This document shows positions 11,114 through 21,839 of a stretch of DNA of 64,000 nt, in pieces. The notes under the pieces were generated by a model, which saw only the letters and a program-made list of their open reading frames with translations, did no database searches and was not told the DNA's origin. Within the stretch, counting starts at the first letter, position 1; the number at the start of each line of letters is the position of its first letter. This DNA comes from Struthio camelus (taxonomy: Eukaryota; Chordata; Aves; Struthioniformes; Struthionidae): assembly GCF_040807025.1 (NCBI RefSeq), contig NC_090982.1, forward strand, positions 48,281,112 to 48,345,111, in the 5' to 3' direction. Both the position numbers and the translations under genes were made by a program.

Positions 11114-12867
11114 CAGCTGGCCCTGATGGGACTCCAGCTGCGCAGTGTAAGTGTAACACAGAAGCCTTGGAATGATTTATGCTTAAACCAAATTATCTTG
11201 TTGACTAAGTAGCATAAGTGGTGTACATAGTGCACTGTGGCAGTGACTAGAATCACATGAAGATTGTGAATGGAGAACCTCGTCTTCCAGTATAAAAAAA
11301 CTGGCTTCCTGAGAGACCATCCTTCCTGACCTTATAAGCCACATAAGAAAATCCTCACATGGCCAAGAGCCACAAAACGCACACCACATGCCTCATGGCT
11401 GAGAGTAGGAGAAACTCCAAGAGCAGTTCAGAGGACTAGAGATGACTAGCTCCCAGCACTGCTGTGTGGGTTGGGAATGGATCTGTAGCTGGGTGTCAAC
11501 CTCAGCAGCTACTGCTGATTCTCTTCTTTCCATAGACAGAAATGCATGATTTCCAGCAACTGTCAGAGGCTGATTCCCCTCTACAACAGTTCAAGTGTAG
11601 GCATGACTCTTGAGATGCTCAAAAGCCACATGAGACGAAAAGTTGAAAGGCTGCCATGCTTACTGCAATCACTGGATCAGATTCATATGGACAAATATTC
11701 CTAAAACTTCTCAGAAAAAAAAAGCAATGTGTGAAAATTAGTGCTGAATACAAACAAGAAGTTATCTGTGCATTGAAAAGTGCTCTTAAAATCTACCACT
11801 GCTGAAACCCAACGCACCACCTTTTTTTACTAATGGTAATTATTAGCTGTCTTTTCAATTTCTTTAATCACTTTTGACATTTCCAAAATTTCTCAGAAAT
11901 GTTTTTTATCTTGTTTTTAGTACCAATGATTTACAGGCAGATGTTACCAGCTTCAAAAGTTATTGGAGAACAGAAACAGAAGATTTGATTCAAACTTTAA
12001 TAACTGGTAAGGAACGTTTACATAATTGCAACACTTGTGATACAATGTACACTAGGTTTAATATGCTTATATAACTTTTTTTGCCATTTACTTTTGGTCA
12101 TGGAAATGTAGGTGGGAACATAAAAGAAATATAAGAAATGAAAATATGGCAAAGCTTGGGAAAACTCATGGACATTGCAGTTTATGGGCAGATAGAAAAA
12201 AGTCTTATGTTGTGTTACCTAGGAAACTTAGTATCAGGAGCAGATACCAAGAAGCAGCAAAAAGCTGGGCTGTTCTTGTGGCAGGAACCTAAGAGCTTGG
12301 GGACACAGTGCATGAATATTAAAATGTTCTATATTCTCTTTTTAACATATTGCATTTTAAGAGAATTAATTCAGTTTAATTAAGAAGTAGTAACAAGGTC
12401 TGTTATGGCAATACATTTCATACCAGCAGAACATAAGAACCACCATAACAGGCTAGAGTTACAAACAGGTATCCTGTCTCAACTACTGGCCGGTAGCTCC
12501 TATGTAGGAAGGAGTCTAAGAAACCACATATAGGCAGAGGAATCCTATTCCAGTCCAGGGCCTCTTAAGTTAGAATTTGTCTTTAGACTATCATGTTTAA
12601 AAACCATGGAAGAGTGATAGTGAAACTATCCTATGTGCACTTGTCTGGTCAGTTTAAGGCATTTATGCTTTTTTCTTCCGCAACATCTTATGGAAATTAT
12701 TTCCTTTATTTGTGGGTTTATCAGGTGAAAAAAACCCTTCTTTTTGTACCTCCTCCTATATCAACCTGCCTACTTGCCAAAGAAGCTCCAGCCTTTCTAT
12801 CATATTGTATGATATGGATCTCATTGTAAGACTGGTATCTCAAATTAGAAGCAAGTTTGCAAAATAA
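11114..12867 (+). CDS. Small four-exon gene model, about 102 codons, unidentified
   Basis: Four exon-like blocks follow the CpG island: 11,114-11,146 (acceptor acttttatgttcag, donor CAGT|gtaagt), 11,536-11,594 (acceptor ctcttctttccatag, weak donor AA|gtgtag), 11,921-12,006 (acceptor ttgtttttag, donor ACTG|gtaagg) and 12,725-12,867 (acceptor gtgggtttatcag, stop TAA). Phases agree at every join, and a single frame runs from an ATG at 11,126 to TAA at 12,865-12,867. AATAAA at 12,866-12,871 overlaps the stop. Typical segments are TEMHDFQQLSEADSPLQQF and LQADVTSFKSYWRTETEDL; acidic, Gln-rich character could suit a helical protein. The third block is the best supported; the second donor is the weak point. 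No family recognised. Start and promoter link are inferred; a longer gene with other downstream exons is possible. Confidence 0.38.
12770..12812 (+). repeat. Exon-like repeat unit, copy 1
   Basis: About 41 bases here recur at 14,157-14,197 with about five differences by eye; the shared core is cagcctttctatcatattgt. Copy 1 lies inside the proposed last coding block of the small plus-strand gene. Flanks beyond the core are not obviously alike. Confidence 0.6.
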
Positions 12868-12871
12868 TAAA

Positions 12872-15250
12872 TATACAATAGAGGAAAATAACTAAAAGCT
12901 GTTCTTTAATTTGCAGTAGAAAGTCTTTTCTAAGATGTGATTTGCCATTAGTTACTTTTCAACAATGTTATATTTGGGATAAAAATCTCAATTTAGATGC
13001 AAATACTGAATTTAGTGTGAGAAAGTATCAATGATAGGGTTTTATGCAAATATAGATGCAAACAGACCTCATTTTGTCATGTTTCAGTTATATATTCAAA
13101 TATATATATCCTATTTGACTGGACAGATAACTTGTCAATCACACGGTACACAGAAATGAAAAAGGTCTTTTATATGTCTATAGTTTGGTAATTTAGCTGG
13201 CTTCAACAGTCCTGAACCTGATGAAAACAGGTAGAGGCTGCTGTGGGGTTAGAAGAATAGCTCTTCTTTAGTTTTCTGATTAGAGTTTAAAACAACTTAA
13301 TGAAGAATCTGATTGATTTTTGAGGAAGGAAGGATTTATCATTCCATTTTGTAATTAGCTTTTCCAATCTTTTATTTATTTATTAAATGAAGGAGAAAAA
13401 GGATAGTGTAGTTACCAGAGTATAATGTAGGCATGTGCAAGCTAGTTTAAAATTCGAATTGTTCATTTTCTGTAGAAAATGCAACCAGTGATTGATCTGG
13501 AAAAGCATTAAAAGTGTATTTTGCAATTGAAAGCCTAAACTAACTTTATTCCTGCCCAGCTGCAGCTGCTAATCCTCTCCTCTCTTCCCCACCCTAGTCT
13601 TCTTGCTCTGTACACTTTCCTTTCCCACTCAGCCCCCCACATAATTTCCTCTGCCCCACTACTACCTGAGCCAGAGCCCACAGTATAACTCTGGAAGTAG
13701 AGAGGCTGGGTCCTAAAAGTATCCAAACAAGACAAAAAGAATCAAGGAAATGGAAAGATCCCATACTTCAGCACGTTCTCTCAATCCCTGAACATACTTT
13801 TCTCCTGCCTCTCCCCTTTGCTCCTGCATATTTTAAACCTATCACTTTTTGTTAAACCATAAACTAATTAGCATCAGTACCTTAAACTAACTGGTCTGGA
13901 CAACTGAGCAGTCAAGCTTTGTTACAGACCTCATAGCAAAATACAGACTATCCCTGAGAAACTCTGCTAAGTTCTGTGGTGCAACACCTTAGCGCCTACC
14001 AGGCAGAGTGCTTCATGGCTGACCTAGTTGAAACAGTAGTAACTGTCTAGTAAGAATACCTGAGGAATTTAGTTTATTATCCTGGTTCTGTCCTCTGTGT
14101 TCAAATGACTATCATCTTCTGTAAACTTTCATATTTTAGTTTTTGCAGACTTCCAATTTACCAAAGAAACTTCAGCCTTTCTATCATATTGTGTACTCCC
14201 ACCGTTCTCTATGGCTATTCTCTATGGCCGTAGAAATCCCAAAGTGTTGGGGATTATATAGCAAGAGTCTTGCCCTATACAGTTAAGCTCTAAGTTTCAA
14301 GAATCCTTTCCTTTTCGTTCTTCTATCTGCTGCAGCTTTTCTGGCACATTGCCAGTCTATAATTCAGTCAGCACATTTTCATAATTGTGAATGCTTCTTT
14401 TCTACCTTTATCTAATCTCTTTTTGTTTATGGCTTATTGCCTTAAATTCCTAGATGCAACATGCAATTATCTGCTTTATACTGGCGATACTCATGTTGAA
14501 AAACCCTGAAGTTATTCTCTAGGGGACAGACACGCTAGCATTATATTACTTGAAGGATGGTAACAACTTTAAATGAAATTACATGCCTTGAGGGGAAATA
14601 TAAATGTAAGAGAGGGGGAGTACTTCATTATAACTCCTTCAAACTGCTAAAGTAAAATGCAAGTCATTGCAAAGTCCAATATCAAAAAATCTCTTGGATA
14701 TACCAAAGAATTCTGTTATACACAAGCCAGTAATACGGGGAAGATATTAGAGAGGTATACTGGGAGGGATAAAAATAAGTTAATAATAATTTCCCAAATA
14801 ATCTCAGGCTTTTGACCAGCAGTGAGATTCCTTCATCCTCAATAATAGCGTATCAATTCTTTTTTGTTGAAATTGTAAATTTACTGCAGTTCCTTGATGA
14901 GCTGGCATGAACGAGTATCCATTTCTAAACTATTGCACATCTTGGAAAAAATTGTAGTTTGCTGTTTTACTCATTCTTTCCCTCTCTATCGTGTCTTCTA
15001 TTTGCTAACTATACTACTGTCATAAAGAAATACTGTAAAAAGGCTTAAATAACTACACAAGCCATATGTATAAAAGCACTGGAGCTTTTGTGCCAGATAC
15101 AGAATACTGTTACTACTATTATTAATATGTATGAAAATTACTCTGGTTCTTCTATTACATATCTAGAGAATAGCATCATAAAACCCAGGCATGTTAAAGC
15201 AATAAAACAAAGAATATGTCAGTACAGAGTAGATCAAACAGCTGAACTTT
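12872..15250. other. Non-coding sequence
   Basis: Apart from the repeat copy near 14.2 kb I see nothing supportable. A C-rich plus-strand tract at 13,550-13,700 makes a 66-codon antisense frame that looks like a composition artefact. Confidence 0.5.
14151..14240 (+). repeat. Exon-like repeat unit, copy 2, behind a strong acceptor
   Basis: This copy follows a strong acceptor (tattttagtttttgcag at 14,134-14,150). The shared core with 12,770-12,812 is at 14,157-14,197. All three frames stay open for at least 25 codons after the acceptor, and the phase would accept the donor at 12,006. It may be an alternative last exon, a decayed exon duplicate, or a piece of an unrecognised interspersed repeat. 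Confidence 0.4.
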
Positions 15251-15254
15251 TCCA

Positions 15255-15420
15255 TTTCACCTCTGCCATAGACATCCTACTGGACTTAAGCAAAGGTCTT
15301 CCTGCCTCTGTATCTCTATCTATAAAAGGCAGTGTTAATACTTTCCTTGATGGATGTCAGAAAGAGTAGGTTATTAATATTTATAAAACATTTTCAAATT
15401 GTTGTATGGAAAAAGCTAAA
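15255..15420 (+). repeat. Ancient L2/MIR-like interspersed repeat relic
   Basis: The run around 15,270-15,345 follows the familiar order of this amniote family: 'ctggacttaagcaa', 'cctctgtatctctatctataaaa', then 'gttaatactttcc', and a tail with attaatatttataaaac. It explains most of the 93-codon frame at 15,088-15,369, which I therefore do not call a gene. Assignment is from memory of the consensus; the exact family (MIR, L2 or a CR1-related SINE) is open. Confidence 0.55.
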
Positions 15421-15424
15421 CAAA

Positions 15425-18400
15425 TGCAAATAACATGCAGAATAAGCATATTTTAATTATTTCTATCGTTGGTCCTAAAAGTCTAATTTTCATATTATTT
15501 TTACAGATTGCCATGATTACTTGATATTTTTCTGTTTTCTATCCTTTTTCTCCCACCCCCATTTTGTACTTCGTATTTTGAATTTCAATATCTGTTGCTA
15601 TGACAACGCCACGATCTGACTGGTGCTGCCTTCTTCAGACCCTTTTCAAGTCTGTGCTGTGCTATTTAAAACTACATATTTTGTATTTAAGGTGTCTGGA
15701 GATTTCCTGAGAATATCCTGACAGGGTTTTCCCTACCAGAAGCTATGGTGCAGATGTGCATTTCTAAATCCTCATACTTACTATTGATTTTCTCTTCTTA
15801 TGTACATTACTTTGAATAATTGCCTCTCTGAGGCACAGTGGCTACATAGAGGGTGGTGCGGCTAGCGGTGGGAAACGTATCAGTTCTTCCGTAAGTATAT
15901 ATATGTATTTTTATATTTACATATGTATATACACATATACAAATATGCTGGCACACGTGTGCATTCACACATGCCCAATTTATTCCTCAGTCATACACAA
16001 AGCTGGAATCCACCACTGAACTTTTCAGAGAGAATCCATACTTGGACACTTAGCCACATCAACATCAGGAAAAGAAAAAGAGCCAGTAAGTTCTCTTTAA
16101 TTTTACAAAGTCATAAAGAAAAACTCAGGAGACATAAGGAAAGCTTACCAAATATTTGGGGGAATTGAAAGTGTGATTTCATTCTTAAAAGGAGCTAGTG
16201 GTGCTTGCTAATGCCTGAACAGAAAACAAACATATAATGGAGAAGCCAGTAATAACTGGTAGGTAAGCACAAGCATTAACATCTCTGACTTCATAAGGTG
16301 ATTTAAATTCCTGATAAACTTAAACTTACTGCTCTTATCCTTAATTAGAGTCACAGGCTGCAACCTAAAAGATAATCATGGATATGCAGCTCAACTCTTT
16401 GAACAGACACAGCTGTAATCTAAATGTGGGATCTAAATGATGCCCTATGTCAACTAGTGATAATGAAAGGGACACAAGCTCCCAGAAGCCCCACAGATAT
16501 GTTCCTGAGCACTTAGACCAGTTTAAAATCAGTTACGAAGCTTATGCAAAGTCATTACAAACATCGGGCTCCGGTTCCTAACATGACAAGCCCCAGTTTT
16601 ATCCTATGCATGAAATGGCATTCCAGATTGACACGCTTGGTTTTGAGTTTCCTACCTCTAGCTCTATAGAGCAAGATTTCTAATCCCTAATATTCTGTTC
16701 CTGACTAGTGAAAAATTGAACAATCTATTGCGAAAATGTGTTTCAAGTTCCCCCTTAGTTGCTTAAGAGCTAGCTATTACTCTTAAGCTTGAAGAGTAGG
16801 AATCTCAGCTGTTAGTCTCCTTGAAAAATCAAAGGATTTCTGTCTTGCTATTTAGTTAACAGTACCAGAGCAAGGTGTGAATGTATATGATTCACACAGT
16901 AAAGAAAACCACCTTGAAACAGTTCAGCAGGGTTAAGGCAAATTAACTTTCTAACTGCAAGAACGCGTGACAATCATATGTTCTTCTATCTAAGTAAAAG
17001 CACACCAAGGTTTCTGTTGATGCTTTCTCTCAGACTGGTGTGTCATGATATGAAGTCTTTGGTGACAATACCTTAAATCAGTATTGCTGCCTCTATCCCC
17101 ACTTCCACTATGATATATTCATCCGCTCAGTCTTCAGCATGCCGTTCCCTCACTTTTGCCAGCAGAAGTGTTTACACAGCTGTTCTGTGAAGTAGGTAAA
17201 GGAAATGATCTATCTTTAAAAAGTCTTGCTATTGTTAATTTTAAATATACTCAACATATATACATTTTTATATATTTCTTGCTGGGGCTTTTTTAAAATG
17301 AGATATTGTTTCCCTATCTGGTTAACATCACAGCGGTGCAACTGGTTGGGCCAGCACAGCTCAACAACATAAGGCTAAGAGTGACCAGCCAGGGAAAAGG
17401 GAGGAGGGTGGCAATACCTTAATCTGCCATTGCCACCAAAGACTTCAGTTCCAAACAGCAACCAGAGATTACCTCTTTGGTGTGGTCATAGTAGCTTTCC
17501 AATCCTGGGATAGGAAATCTTCCCCTTTTTCAGTATATTTGGTGATGGCCTTATCTACTCTGAGGAGGAGATAATAGTAGTAGACTAATTTATATGCTTA
17601 ACATATATAACATAAAAACGGTTTGCAGGGTTACATTGTGAACAAAATTTGTAAATGTAAATAAAAACCTGCAAACAAACAAAATCTTTAGGGTAACACT
17701 TATTAATCCATGGTCTAGAAGTTGAGCTTTTGCCGTGGGACAACAGCATTACTCTCAGAACGAGTTAATGATTTAGTCCATCTGCACAGGTTATGATTGT
17801 ACCTACTGTTGTGAAGGGTACTAGTCTTTCTAAAGTGTAGGCAGCAGTAGGAGATAGTTCTTCAGGAAAAGGTAAAGATCAACATCTTGATTACCTTAAA
17901 AAAATCCACGAGAAAGAAGACAGGAAGCAGAAGGGAGTGTTTATAAAGATTTTACATTTCTTAGATCTTCCTTTAGGCAAAGGCCTAAAAGATGAAGAGT
18001 TTATATAAACTAGTATCCACAGCGAAAAGTCTGCATAAGTGACTTCACATCTTTATAGGTGAATGTTGCAGAGAGGTGTTTCTTGGAGTTAACTTGTCAG
18101 TAGACTTAACTCTGTTTCTCTAAATCTCTCTCTAGACTTAACAATCAAGTTACACATACTTGGGTTGTGTAATTAAAGTGATGTCAAGAGTAATTTCAGT
18201 GTAAAGACTATAAATGTTTTCCTCAGTTTTGCATTTCTGTACTGCAGAGGGTTTTTTTTGGATAAGGTATGAATTGATTGATACTTTAAAGTTTTGGTTT
18301 TGCTATCTTGATGCAAATTGAGGAAAGAATAAAAATGTTACTGAGGCCAGAAACATCCTGTTAAAATCCCATGCTTTTCTCATAACAGAACTATCTTATC

Positions 18401-20429
18401 TGGCAGTATCCTTTAGTAATTATTAGTCAGAGAATCTGGAGGGACACCATGTCTTTGCAAACCACAAAACTGGAAAACTTGGGAAGAGACAACATTGTGG
18501 AGCTCCCAAGGCAAAAATGTCAATTTTATCTTTGTTTACTTTGAAGCTTTTGCAGAGAGACACAGGAGCTTTCTTTAGAAGGTCTGTAAAATGTAATTTC
18601 TTCATAGCAGAAACTGCTTTCGATTTTTGGGCCTCAATGCCCTGAGATATTTTACACGTTGTTACTGTTCCTGAAATATAGTGTGTATTTCACAACTAAA
18701 ATTATCTTTTAGGTATTACACAGCCCAGCAATAATAAGTAGGCACAAAGAGCTACCTGTCAGACATAGCTTCCTTGCTCCCAGAGTCTTTCCCAAAAGAT
18801 CTTCCAACTCTACAGCAGCTCACAAATCCTTGCATAGAAATACCAGTTAGTCAGAGTTCTGTAAATAAACATATATGTACATCAACAAAACGATTCCTTT
18901 AGACAGTGAATTAAGAAAAAAAAAGAGAGAATCAATAGGTTTCTCAGATTTTAATAAAAACTTTGCTACTACTACATGTTATTAGGGAAATTATAACAAG
19001 CTGACTCGCTCGTAGCCCTGGAAATTAAGCTGGTGCTTCCTGGTGTACCTAACATGTTGGTGTCACAGGACATTCAATGACTATTCAGCAGGCTGTACCA
19101 CTTTTATGCAGTTTAGATAGTCCCATGGCAGGTCTGCACAATCTTTTAAGGATGAGTGAGTACACACACACACTTTTTTCGCGAGTCCTTTAAGTCCTTT
19201 GGTCAGTGAATCACACTGAAACTGGCAGTACGATCTACAAATGAGAGTCTGATGCAACAATGACCACTATTCCACACAGTGGGAAGCTTTTCCTGTAAGG
19301 TACTGATCTCTATAGATTGAAACCATGTTTTGACATCAGTGCAGTAGGCGCATGTCCAACAGCCAACATTATGAATTCCACAGCGTGAAGTAGTAGACAC
19401 CAAATGAAAAACAGGCAGATATCCATCCTCCAGCTTTGAACACCTCTAGGTGAAGCTGTAACAAACTGATGAGTAGCTTTTGCTTCTTTGCCCTTGTCTA
19501 ATCAGCTATAGTAAATCAATTGTGCCCTCTAGAATCCAAAGCAGGATAAGACAAGCTGCTGGCTTACTTCTACCTCATTATTTAAATAAGAAAATCAGCA
19601 AAAGGTATTTCAAAGGAAATGTTTACCAAAAGTATTATTTACTTTGTTTCATAAGTATTAATATCATCTCTATTTCTATCCCTATTGTATATAATTGTAA
19701 ACAATATTTCTTGTAAAATATATATTTTTTTCTGTTCTAATATTCCAGGATTATGTTGATACAGTTTTAATAGAAACAGCACTCAAATTGTTAATGTATG
19801 TGCACAGAATAAAATGTCTGTGGTTTATCAGCATTCCTTACCTACTATTAAATGTGAAATTACAGAAATTGCTTGGCTAGCTTATATTAACTATCTGGAA
19901 CAGTGTTTGTACTTAGCTAAAAAGGAATTTTCTGCACCTTGGTATACTTCATTATGATTCTTTTAGATATAAATCAAGCTAGCACATTTCAAGGCACATT
20001 CTATTTGTTTCATCTGTGTCTTTTTTTGTATAATGTACAAATGCAAGGACATGCCTAACTTTGAAAAGAGTGAATCAGTAACAATTGATCTTGCTACATT
20101 ATGGAGAAGTTACTTATTGCTGAAGAATATAAGTGGGACTTATAGTAAGATATATAATCCAAGATTTCCATTGGCACTTTGTGTATGGATCATCCAGATA
20201 AATACTTGTGAGTATCAATTCCTCATATTATTATTCTGTCTTAGTACAAGACAGGGCAGTATTATTATCTTGGACCTTCCCTACAATAATTAGGAGAGCT
20301 ATGAACCACACAGGTATTTGTCACCATGTATAAATTCTAGATGCCTAGTTCTCAAACTGAAACCAGAGTACCAAGTTAAGCCCCTATATTTAAGCATTTT
20401 AGTAGACGAGAAGGGAGAGCTAGTCCCCT
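15425..20429. other. Non-coding AT-rich sequence
   Basis: No supported gene. Noted inside: a TA-rich patch at 15,895-15,945, a hairpin-forming sequence at 17,407-17,437 (GGTGGCAA / TTGCCACC), and an ATG-led 86-codon frame at 20,033-20,293 that follows a T-rich tract and runs into a donor-like ACTT|gtgagt at about 20,208. The last could be an exon but has no partner. Confidence 0.5.
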
Positions 20430-20434
20430 CAAAG
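20430..20434. repeat. Left target-site duplication CAAAG
   Basis: Five bases immediately before the TG of the solo LTR, identical to 21,101-21,105. Confidence 0.75.
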
Positions 20435-21100
20435 TGTAGTAGCCAGCCATCAGGGCGCCATGAGGCCAGCACCTTCCAAGGGGCTGGTATAGGTGGGGGC
20501 TCCTGGTGGCAGCAGGATAGGGCCTGGCTGCCCAGGCCCATCCCGCTACCCCACAAGGGAGTGGGACAGCTGGTGGCAGCCCTAGCCCTGGCCATCGGGC
20601 ACCGCTGCAGGGACGGGGATGGGCAGAGATGAGGCTGGGCGGTTGCCCGTGGCTTGGGGTTGGGGTCGGAATCAGGGAGGCTCATGGCTTGGCAGGGGCA
20701 GGGCTGTGGTGGGGCTGGAGCCCAGCACCACTGCAGCATCACAGGGCAGGGACTGACGGCCCTGGGCTGGGCTGAAATGGGGGCCTGGGGCTGGACAGGA
20801 GGGGAAGGCCCAGTGGTGTAGGCAAGAACAGGGAGGTCAGTCAGTGCCCTTAAGGCCTGGACACCAGGTTACCAAGAAGTGATATATAAGGGAAATGGAG
20901 ATAGAAACTACAGGAAATGAGGAAATACTAAACAGAAGGGTGAGTTTAAAATCCAGCCCTCAGAGGTTTGGGTCACTAACTGTAGCTACAAGGAGACACC
21001 TTTATAAGATCAGGAATCATAAACCTTTCAGTTTACTGCCTGTGGTGTCCATTTTGGAGAAAGTAACATACCTCGCTCCATTTGCTGACAGTACCTGACA
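20435..21100 (+). mobile_element. Solo LTR of an endogenous retrovirus, ERVL-like
   Basis: A 666-bp block begins TGTAGTAGCC and ends AGTACCTGACA, the TG...CA ends of a retroviral LTR. It is flanked on both sides by the same five bases, CAAAG (20,430-20,434 and 21,101-21,105), a target-site duplication. The 5' half is GC-rich and repetitive like a U3 region; a TATA-like atatataag lies at 20,882-20,890, and a cataaa poly(A)-like signal at 21,018-21,023 is followed by a short U5-like tail. No gag, pol or env frame is attached, so the internal part was lost by LTR recombination. A 5-bp duplication is usual for ERVL-type elements in birds. The 147- and 104-codon frames inside overlap on opposite strands and are by-products. 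Confidence 0.8.
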
Positions 21101-21105
21101 CAAAG
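21101..21105. repeat. Right target-site duplication CAAAG
   Basis: Five bases immediately after the CA end of the solo LTR, identical to 20,430-20,434. Confidence 0.75.
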
Positions 21106-21177
21106 CTATGCTTCCTCTAGTTCCTCCCTCTCTCTCTGGGCCAATTTTCTTTGTTTTCTAGCAGCAAAGGAAGGATA

Positions 21178-21835
21178 ACTGAATAATTCAGGTTGGTTGG
21201 GACGTCAGGAGGTTGCTCATGTAGCTCCCTGCTCACAGCAGGGTCAGCACTGAATTAAGACAAGGTTGCCTGGGGCATTGTCCAGCCAGGCCTTGAAAAC
21301 CTCAACCTGTTTGGGTAACCTGTTCTTCCACTTCACTAGGGAGGAAAGTTTTTCCTTATATGCAGTGTGAATCTCTTGTGTTTCAACTTATGCCCGTTAT
21401 CTCTTGTCCTCCCTCCATACCTTGCTGTGAAGAGCCTGTCTCTGTCTTCTCTGTGACCTCTTTTTAGATGCTGGAAGGCTGCTATTACATCTCCCTGAAG
21501 CCTAGTCCTCTCCTCTTCCTCTTCCCTTCCCCTGTCTCCTTCCTTGCTCCCCCCACCGGAGATAGGCCCCTGTGGCACTCTGTTTGTCATCGGCCTCCAG
21601 GTAGAATATGACTCATTAACTGCTACCCTCTGAGCCTGATCATTCAACCAGATTTTTACCCATCTAGTTGTCTAACATAACTTCCTAGGCTGGATACAAG
21701 AATATTACGGGAGAGGGTGCTCAAAACTCTGCCAAGGTTGAGGTAAACGGTATTCACTGCTCTCCCCTCATCCGCAAATCCAGTCATTTTATCATAGAAG
21801 GCAGTAAGGCTTCAATGAGTTTATGCTAAGATAGG
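21178..21835 (-). mobile_element. Antisense CR1 relic with internal deletion
   Basis: Read on the minus strand, the piece runs from reverse transcriptase motif B (QRVAVN...W.P.T.RVPQG, about 21,540-21,640) straight into the ORF2 C-terminus (TRDNGHKLKHKRFTLHIRKN, about 21,350-21,410) and the 3' region, ending near 21,178. The segment that should hold the FADD motif is missing, so there is an internal deletion of several hundred bases. The octamer tail is eroded to a trace (gaataattcaggttgg on the plus strand). It sits about 75 bases from the solo LTR. Divergence is higher than in the copy at 39-43.5 kb. Confidence 0.8.
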
Positions 21836-21839
21836 TCTT

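Noticed and set aside
15088..15369. 93-codon plus-strand frame as a gene
   Set aside because: Its second half is an L2/MIR-like repeat, and no splice partner was found.
20299..20742. 147-codon minus and 104-codon plus frames
   Set aside because: Both fall in or across the GC-rich U3 part of the solo LTR and overlap on opposite strands.
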